Of a DNA stretch of 64,000 nucleotides, positions 59,445 to 64,000 are shown one piece after another. The notes beneath the pieces were generated by a model. The model did not search any database, had not been told where the DNA came from, and was given only the letters and a program-made list of their open reading frames with translations. The stretch lies in NCBI GenBank assembly GCA_017548065.1, contig JAFYNQ010000070.1, positions 1 through 64,000 on the forward strand, written 5' to 3'. Source of the stretch: Oscillospiraceae bacterium (lineage in GTDB: Bacteria; Bacillota; Clostridia; Oscillospirales; Oscillospiraceae). A program made the position numbers and the translations under genes. Numbering within the stretch: the stretch's first letter is position 1; every line of letters begins with the position of its first letter.

Positions 59445-60208
59445 TGCAGGTCAGCCACATGAGTGGCGCCGGTAACAGCTTTGCGGTGGTAGATGCCCGT
59501 GGCTATACGGGCGATCTGCAGAAATTGGCAGTGCAGCTGTGTGCGCAGCTGCACACCGACGGCTTCCTGGCGCTGGATCATTCCCAAACAGCGGATTTTA
59601 AACTGCATTTTTATAACCCGGACGGACTCCGGGGGGAGATGTGCGGCAACGGCGCACGGTGCATTTGCAAATTTGCCTATGATCTGGGACTGGTGGGGGA
59701 GAAGATGACACTGGAGACCGATGCCGGCCTGGTGTTCGGTCGTCGGATAGGTGCGCAGGAATATGCAGTGCAGCTGAACCTGCCCTCTGTCACAGAGCTT
59801 CATCGGCTGGGCGATTGCGCTTATGTGGAGTTGGGAGATCCCGGCATTCCCCATGCGGTGCTGGAAATGCCTGACCTGACCTGGGAGGATAAGGAAAATC
59901 TCCGGTCTTACGGCAGCCGCCTGCGCCATGACAAAGCCTTCCCCAAGGGGGCAAATGTGGACTTTTACCGACAGCTTGCGCCGGGGCAGGTGCGTGTGCT
60001 TACCTATGAGCGAGGTGTGGAGGATTTCACACTGGCTTGCGGTACCGGCAGCGCCTCGGTTGCGGTGGTGCTGTGGGAAAAGGGGTTGTTGCCCGAGGGT
60101 AAACTGATTGCCCAAAATCCCGGCGGAACCTTGACTGTCACCCTGGAAACAAAAGAAAACCAACTTATCGCTATCCAACTCCAGGGGCCGGTTGAAACGT
60201 TAAATTAA
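59444..60208 (+). CDS. dapF: Diaminopimelate epimerase
   Basis: A 254-residue epimerase that makes meso-diaminopimelate. The paired active-site cysteines are in MCGNGARC (about residue 67) and LACGTGSAS (about residue 193). The substrate region NPDGLRGEMCGNG replaces the usual NADGS, a small variation. MSGAGNSF at the N-terminus is the conserved GNDF-like segment. Last gene of the operon. A terminator follows immediately. Confidence 0.95.
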   Translation: MQVSHMSGAGNSFAVVDARGYTGDLQKLAVQLCAQLHTDGFLALDHSQTADFKLHFYNPDGLRGEMCGNGARCICKFAYDLGLVGEKMTLETDAGLVFGRRIGAQEYAVQLNLPSVTELHRLGDCAYVELGDPGIPHAVLEMPDLTWEDKENLRSYGSRLRHDKAFPKGANVDFYRQLAPGQVRVLTYERGVEDFTLACGTGSASVAVVLWEKGLLPEGKLIAQNPGGTLTVTLETKENQLIAIQLQGPVETLN

Positions 60209-60210
60209 AA

Positions 60211-60243
60211 AACAAGGGAGGGGCGACCCTCCCTTGTTTTTAC
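60211..60243. terminator. Intrinsic terminator after dapF
   Basis: AACAAGGGAGGG (60211-60222) and CCCTCCCTTGTT (60227-60238) form a perfect 12-pair stem over GCGA, followed by TTTT, with AAAA before it. It can also serve the converging AraC gene. Confidence 0.9.
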
Positions 60244-61103
60244 AGATATTCTGCCTCGGACATGATGTGCTGCTTTTGATAGCTTTTTGGGGTGGTGCCG
60301 GTGACCTTTCGGAATTGGCGGTAAAATGCTCGCTCGCTGGGAAAACCGCACAGCTCTGCAATCCGAGGCATGGGAAGCGAATCCCGCCGAAGGAGAAATT
60401 TTGCGGCTTCCACACGGGTCTGGTACAGATGCTCCATCACGGTGTGACCGGTGTAGGCTTTGAAAAGATGGCATAAATAATTGGGATGCAGATGGACATA
60501 GTCAGCAAGCTGTTGTAATGTCAATGGCTTGTGGTAGTAAAAGTGAATATGGGTCATGACTTGTCGTGCGGTCTGATCTTCGGGAGAATGCCTCTGCTCC
60601 ATTTCCTGGGCAGTGACGCAGTAGGGGAGAAGTGCGCCGCAGATGGCGATGATATGAATATACCGCTGAAGCTTCACTTCATCTGTGTGCGGATTGCCTT
60701 GCCGAAGTTCCTGCATGGCTGTCAGAACGGTTTTGTAGGCCGGGTGTTCCGTGTGCAGAACACTGGGAAGCAGCAATCGACCTTCTGAAAGGGGTATCAC
60801 GAAATTCCGCTGAAACAGATGGGAATTCGGCATGGTTATGGCATCCAGCGAAAAAATAACATTGCCGTATTTTCTTGTTACGTCACGGTCAAGAATAGCG
60901 TGGAAATGATTGGGATTCACAATCAGTATTTCGCCCTCTTTCAGGAGAATGTCCTGTTGCTCCAGCTTGCAGTGCAGCACGCCGGTTTCGTTCAGTATCA
61001 ATTCCACTTCAGGATGCAAACCGGAAAAAGGTTTGATAGGAGGGTTGTATACGGAAATGGGACAATCCGGTACACCCCGAAGCTTGTAGGTTTTATGTTC
61101 CAT
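60240..61103 (-). CDS. AraC-family transcriptional regulator
   Basis: A 287-residue regulator: an N-terminal cupin-like sensing domain (about residues 20-100, with GEILIVNPNHFHAI) and two C-terminal AraC helix-turn-helix units (about 185-280: LTLQQLADYVHLHPNYLCHLFKAYTGHT and MPRIAELCGFPSERAFYRQFRKVTGTTP). Start at 61103 with AAGGA 7 bases upstream. It is divergent from the secreted M14-like gene and probably regulates it in response to a sugar or related compound; the effector is unknown. Confidence 0.88.
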   Translation of the reverse strand: MEHKTYKLRGVPDCPISVYNPPIKPFSGLHPEVELILNETGVLHCKLEQQDILLKEGEILIVNPNHFHAILDRDVTRKYGNVIFSLDAITMPNSHLFQRNFVIPLSEGRLLLPSVLHTEHPAYKTVLTAMQELRQGNPHTDEVKLQRYIHIIAICGALLPYCVTAQEMEQRHSPEDQTARQVMTHIHFYYHKPLTLQQLADYVHLHPNYLCHLFKAYTGHTVMEHLYQTRVEAAKFLLRRDSLPMPRIAELCGFPSERAFYRQFRKVTGTTPKSYQKQHIMSEAEYL

Positions 61104-61206
61104 AATACCATCCTTAACATTTAGCATAAACCGCTTAATATTTAGCTTGTAATATAGAGTGTACCATATTAAAATATAAATTGCAATATCATAACTTTCA
61201 AAGCGC

Positions 61207-61238
61207 TGTTCTGTTTGTATTGCAGTGCAAACAGAACA
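61207..61238. promoter_or_regulatory. Inverted repeat between AraC and the M14-like gene
   Basis: TGTTCTGTTTG (61207-61217) and its exact complement CAAACAGAACA (61228-61238) flank a 10-base centre. It lies 38 bases before the start of the secreted protein gene. It could be an AraC site or a leader hairpin. Confidence 0.5.
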
Positions 61239-61275
61239 GAACCCCAATAAAATGGAACTTGAAGGGAGAAATATT

Positions 61276-64000
61276 ATGAAACGATTTTTGAGCTTGCTGA
61301 TTGCGGTATTCATGGTCTTTACCATGCTGCCTGCAGTCAGCTTCGCAGCGGAAACCCGAACCGTCTATTGGGATGCTGTGGGCGGTAACGATGCCAACAG
61401 TGGCCTGACGGAGTCTGCCCCTGTGCAGACAGTAGAGGCGGCTTATGCTGCCCTGGAAGGCGCAGACGAGGGAAATATTGTCCTGCTGAATACCGTGACT
61501 TTCACGGCACAGGCAGATTTTCCTGCCTGCGATATCCCTGTGACGATCACCGCCAAGAACAGCAGTCACGGTTTTTCTACCGGTAGCCATATTTACTTTG
61601 GCGGCGACACCACCCTGGACAATATGACATTGACATTGACCAAGACCAGCAATGCCATTTATCTGTCCGGCGAGGGCAATGACCTGACCATCGGCAAGAA
61701 TATCACCACCAAAAGCACCGATGGCTCTTCCCGTTTCTGCCTCAGTACCCATAAAACTGCCGGTGATAACGGCAGCGCCACATTGACGGTCAAAGCCGGT
61801 AACTGGCGTAATATCTTCGTGGGCGGTCATACCGGCGAAAACACCGGCAATGCCACACTGAATATGTCCGGCGGTAACGTCAACAATCTGGTTGGTCCTA
61901 CCTTCTCCGGCAAGCTTACCGGCAATACCACCATGAACATCAGTGGCGGCACTATCAATGTTCTGATGTCCGGCGCCAACGAAGCCGGTTGGGTCAAGGG
62001 CAATGTGGACATTAACCTCACCGGCGGTACCATTTCCAAGGTGCGCCTGCGCCGTGTGATCAACAGCAAGGTTATCCCCATTTACGGCACGGTTACCGTC
62101 ACTGTTGACGGCGATTGCTCCAAGGTCAGCAAGATTTTGGACGAGACCTCCGGCGGCAGCATTGATAAGACTGTGTTGGTGCTGAAAAGCGGCACTTTGG
62201 CAACTACGCCTACGGCAATTTTTAACGAGACCCGTGTGGAAATTCCTGCCGGCAAGACCATGACCCTGAACGGTGTCACCATTGATGCCACCTCTGTAAA
62301 CAGCCAGGGCAAACTGATCTTCTCCGGCGCTGCTGCCCTGGTGGCAGACAGCATCACCGGCACACTGAATTGTGAAATCGCCGATGAAACAAAGGAAAAT
62401 CATCCCTATGTCACCGCACCGGCTTCCAGCGATGTGGTATTCCCTGCAGAGTCCGGTGTTGTGGGACAAAACGGCACATGGCAGCAGGCCGGCGCTTTTG
62501 ACACGGAGAACTTTGTGGGACTGGTGCTGAAAACCACCGTACCCGACATCTCCGTAAAGTTCTTCCAGAATTACAACACCAGCGATGACAAGCTGATTAC
62601 CCCGGTGTATACCGAAAACACCGAGGACGGCGGCACAACATATTATTATGAAGTCAAAGCCAATAACCGTTACTACCTGATCTCCAAGCCTGTTTCCGGT
62701 TTGAATCGGTATAATGACCACTACAATCTGTATTTCACAGCGGAAGAGGCAGCCACCAAGACCGTTATGGACGTGACCCCCGGTGTCCGTTCCACCAACG
62801 GTTGGGATCCCTCCGGTGAGATCCGCCACAGAACCAGCGAGGTTATTGACAACGTATATCCCTCCGATGCCTCTCTGTGGCCCCAGTATTCCGAAATCTT
62901 CACCACACCTGCCTTTACCATAAAACGCAACCTGAATATGCAGACCACCCAAACGGAAATGGAAGATTTTATTGCCGGTCTTGATGATGAGAATGACAAT
63001 ATGTATGTCTACACCCTGGGACAGTCTGCCGGTAAGGCATTTGACATTCCTTTGGTGATCTTTACCTCCATTGACCTGTCCGGCGCTGAAACGCTGGAAG
63101 AGGCAGCAGCTCTGATCCGTGCCGACAGCGCAAAGAACAACAAGCTGACTGTTCAGCACCAGGCACAGATCCACGGCAATGAGCCTGCCGCCGGTGAAGC
63201 TGCCCTGGGTATGCTGAAGCGTCTGGACGGACAGTATGGCGAGGGTCTGCTGGATACCATGAATATCTACGTGATCCCCCGCCTTAACCCCTATGGCGCA
63301 TACAAGAGCATTCGTTATGTGTATTACAATGGCAGCAACAGCACCGACCCCAACCGAGATTTCATGAATCTGAATAGTGCTGAGACCCAGGCACGTATGG
63401 TGGCATTCAATCTGTTTGACCCCGAGGTGGTCTTGGACAGCCATGAGTATCAGGAGTCCCTGACATCCACCTCCCACAAGCGGAAGGACCTGATGCTTTG
63501 CACTCACTACCTGCCCAATTCCAGCGAAGAGTTTACGGAAACCGCCCTGGATCTTGCTTATTCTGCCTTTGATCAGATCACAGAAGACGGTCTGTACTAC
63601 AGCTGGTACTCCGACAGCGTGGGCGGCATCGGCGCCAACACCGGCTCTTCCAACACGGCCTTCCGCCATGCACTCCATGTGCTGATGGAGACCAGCGGCA
63701 TCAACCAGGGTCTTTTGCAGTATGAGCGCCGTGTGGCTACCCACGTATCTGCCCTGACCGGCATTTATGCCTATCTGGACGAAAATGCTTCCCAGGTTAA
63801 GGAGTCTGTCCGTGCTGAGCAGTCCCGTATTGTGGAGCTGGGTAAGACCTATGGCGATGACGTGGTGATCCTGGACGGCACTACCACCGACGTGAAAGAG
63901 CTGAATATCCAGGGTAAGAACGTGAATCTTTACAACGGCACGCTGACAGATGCTGTGTATCCTGCCTATGCACCCACCACCATCAAGCGTTCCCGTGTTG
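61276..64000 (+). CDS. Secreted M14 carboxypeptidase-like protein with beta-helix N-terminus (partial)
   Basis: An open frame of 908 codons that runs off the window end. Residues 1-25 form a signal peptide ending SFAAET. Residues about 30-300 contain beta-helix-like GG-containing repeats (MSGGNVNNL, ISGGTINVL, LTGGTISKV). Residues about 560-880 resemble an M14 metallocarboxypeptidase: HGNEP (His 633, Glu 636), NRDFMNL, LDSHEY (His 723), and a METSG glutamate (Glu 805). Two typical zinc ligands, substrate Arg and catalytic Glu are thus present. It may trim peptides of the cell wall or of host proteins. AGGGAG before the ATG. The end of the gene lies outside the window. Confidence 0.8.
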   Translation, partial: MKRFLSLLIAVFMVFTMLPAVSFAAETRTVYWDAVGGNDANSGLTESAPVQTVEAAYAALEGADEGNIVLLNTVTFTAQADFPACDIPVTITAKNSSHGFSTGSHIYFGGDTTLDNMTLTLTKTSNAIYLSGEGNDLTIGKNITTKSTDGSSRFCLSTHKTAGDNGSATLTVKAGNWRNIFVGGHTGENTGNATLNMSGGNVNNLVGPTFSGKLTGNTTMNISGGTINVLMSGANEAGWVKGNVDINLTGGTISKVRLRRVINSKVIPIYGTVTVTVDGDCSKVSKILDETSGGSIDKTVLVLKSGTLATTPTAIFNETRVEIPAGKTMTLNGVTIDATSVNSQGKLIFSGAAALVADSITGTLNCEIADETKENHPYVTAPASSDVVFPAESGVVGQNGTWQQAGAFDTENFVGLVLKTTVPDISVKFFQNYNTSDDKLITPVYTENTEDGGTTYYYEVKANNRYYLISKPVSGLNRYNDHYNLYFTAEEAATKTVMDVTPGVRSTNGWDPSGEIRHRTSEVIDNVYPSDASLWPQYSEIFTTPAFTIKRNLNMQTTQTEMEDFIAGLDDENDNMYVYTLGQSAGKAFDIPLVIFTSIDLSGAETLEEAAALIRADSAKNNKLTVQHQAQIHGNEPAAGEAALGMLKRLDGQYGEGLLDTMNIYVIPRLNPYGAYKSIRYVYYNGSNSTDPNRDFMNLNSAETQARMVAFNLFDPEVVLDSHEYQESLTSTSHKRKDLMLCTHYLPNSSEEFTETALDLAYSAFDQITEDGLYYSWYSDSVGGIGANTGSSNTAFRHALHVLMETSGINQGLLQYERRVATHVSALTGIYAYLDENASQVKESVRAEQSRIVELGKTYGDDVVILDGTTTDVKELNIQGKNVNLYNGTLTDAVYPAYAPTTIKRSRV

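Noticed and set aside
61198..63744. Long antisense open frame of about 850 codons opposite the M14-like protein
   Set aside because: It is the shadow of an open plus frame with a signal peptide and M14 motifs; the plus frame merely has no stop within the window.

Overview
This 64 kb window looks like chromosome of a spore-forming, low-motility anaerobic member of the Clostridia, most likely Oscillospirales (Ruminococcaceae/Oscillospiraceae-like). The evidence is a SpoIIP sporulation protein, a DnaD plus DnaC/DnaI-type helicase-loader pair, a 5-oxoprolinase PxpABC set, dapA-dapB-dapF, proBAC, a TraX and a YitT membrane protein, moderate GC with strong AGGAGG ribosome sites, and TTGACA/TATAAT-type promoters with frequent TGn extended -10 boxes. 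No phage genes, transposases, CRISPR arrays, tRNAs or rRNAs were recognised.

Layout. 1-7.2 kb: small membrane and regulatory genes, then a DnaD / DnaC-like loader / HAD phosphatase / MATE transporter run. 7.2-9.8 kb (minus): lipid kinase, THUMP RNA methyltransferase, QueH. 10-15.9 kb (plus): tadA, spoIIP, a MarR gene, a DegV gene, and an unusual fusion of an esterase with an acyltransferase followed by a zinc-ribbon membrane protein. 15.9-30 kb (minus): a tight 13-gene surface-glycan cluster with glycosyltransferases, flippase, polymerase/ligase, two ATP-grasp enzymes, CapA, a UDP-sugar epimerase, a nucleotidyltransferase and a sugar kinase that resembles plant galacturonokinase. 30-34.4 kb: TraX, YitT, a second O-antigen-ligase-like protein, and a LysR regulator.

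34.5-39.7 kb (plus): a six-gene operon, in order D-amino-acid transaminase, DUF4392 glutamate cyclase, PxpB, PxpC, DUF1445, PxpA, divergent from the LysR gene. DUF1445 and DUF4392 are the two halves of the eukaryotic D-glutamate cyclase DGLUCY. Here they sit as separate genes beside a 5-oxoprolinase and a D-amino-acid transaminase, which together suggest a complete route from D-amino acids through D-glutamate and 5-oxoproline back to glutamate. This is the strongest candidate for a little-described system in the window.

39.8-44.4 kb: a 1537-residue secreted beta-helix protein ending in a DUF4886 domain. 44.5-50.2 kb (minus): a CofE-like gamma-glutamyl ligase, proC-proA-proB, and an APC permease. 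50.4-53.1 kb: a two-component system. 53.1-53.7 kb: an intergenic stretch with a mosaic of nested palindromes, a heptamer array, a small ORF with its own terminator, and a MarR promoter with matching dyad operators. 53.7-57.7 kb: MarR plus a heterodimeric ABC exporter with one degenerate ATPase site. 57.8-60.2 kb: dapA-dapB-dapF. 60.2-64 kb (end): an AraC regulator divergent from a large secreted M14 carboxypeptidase-like protein that runs off the window end.

Functions are from sequence motifs and family knowledge recalled without searches. Starts were moved from the longest reading frame wherever a ribosome site or overlap favoured another codon.
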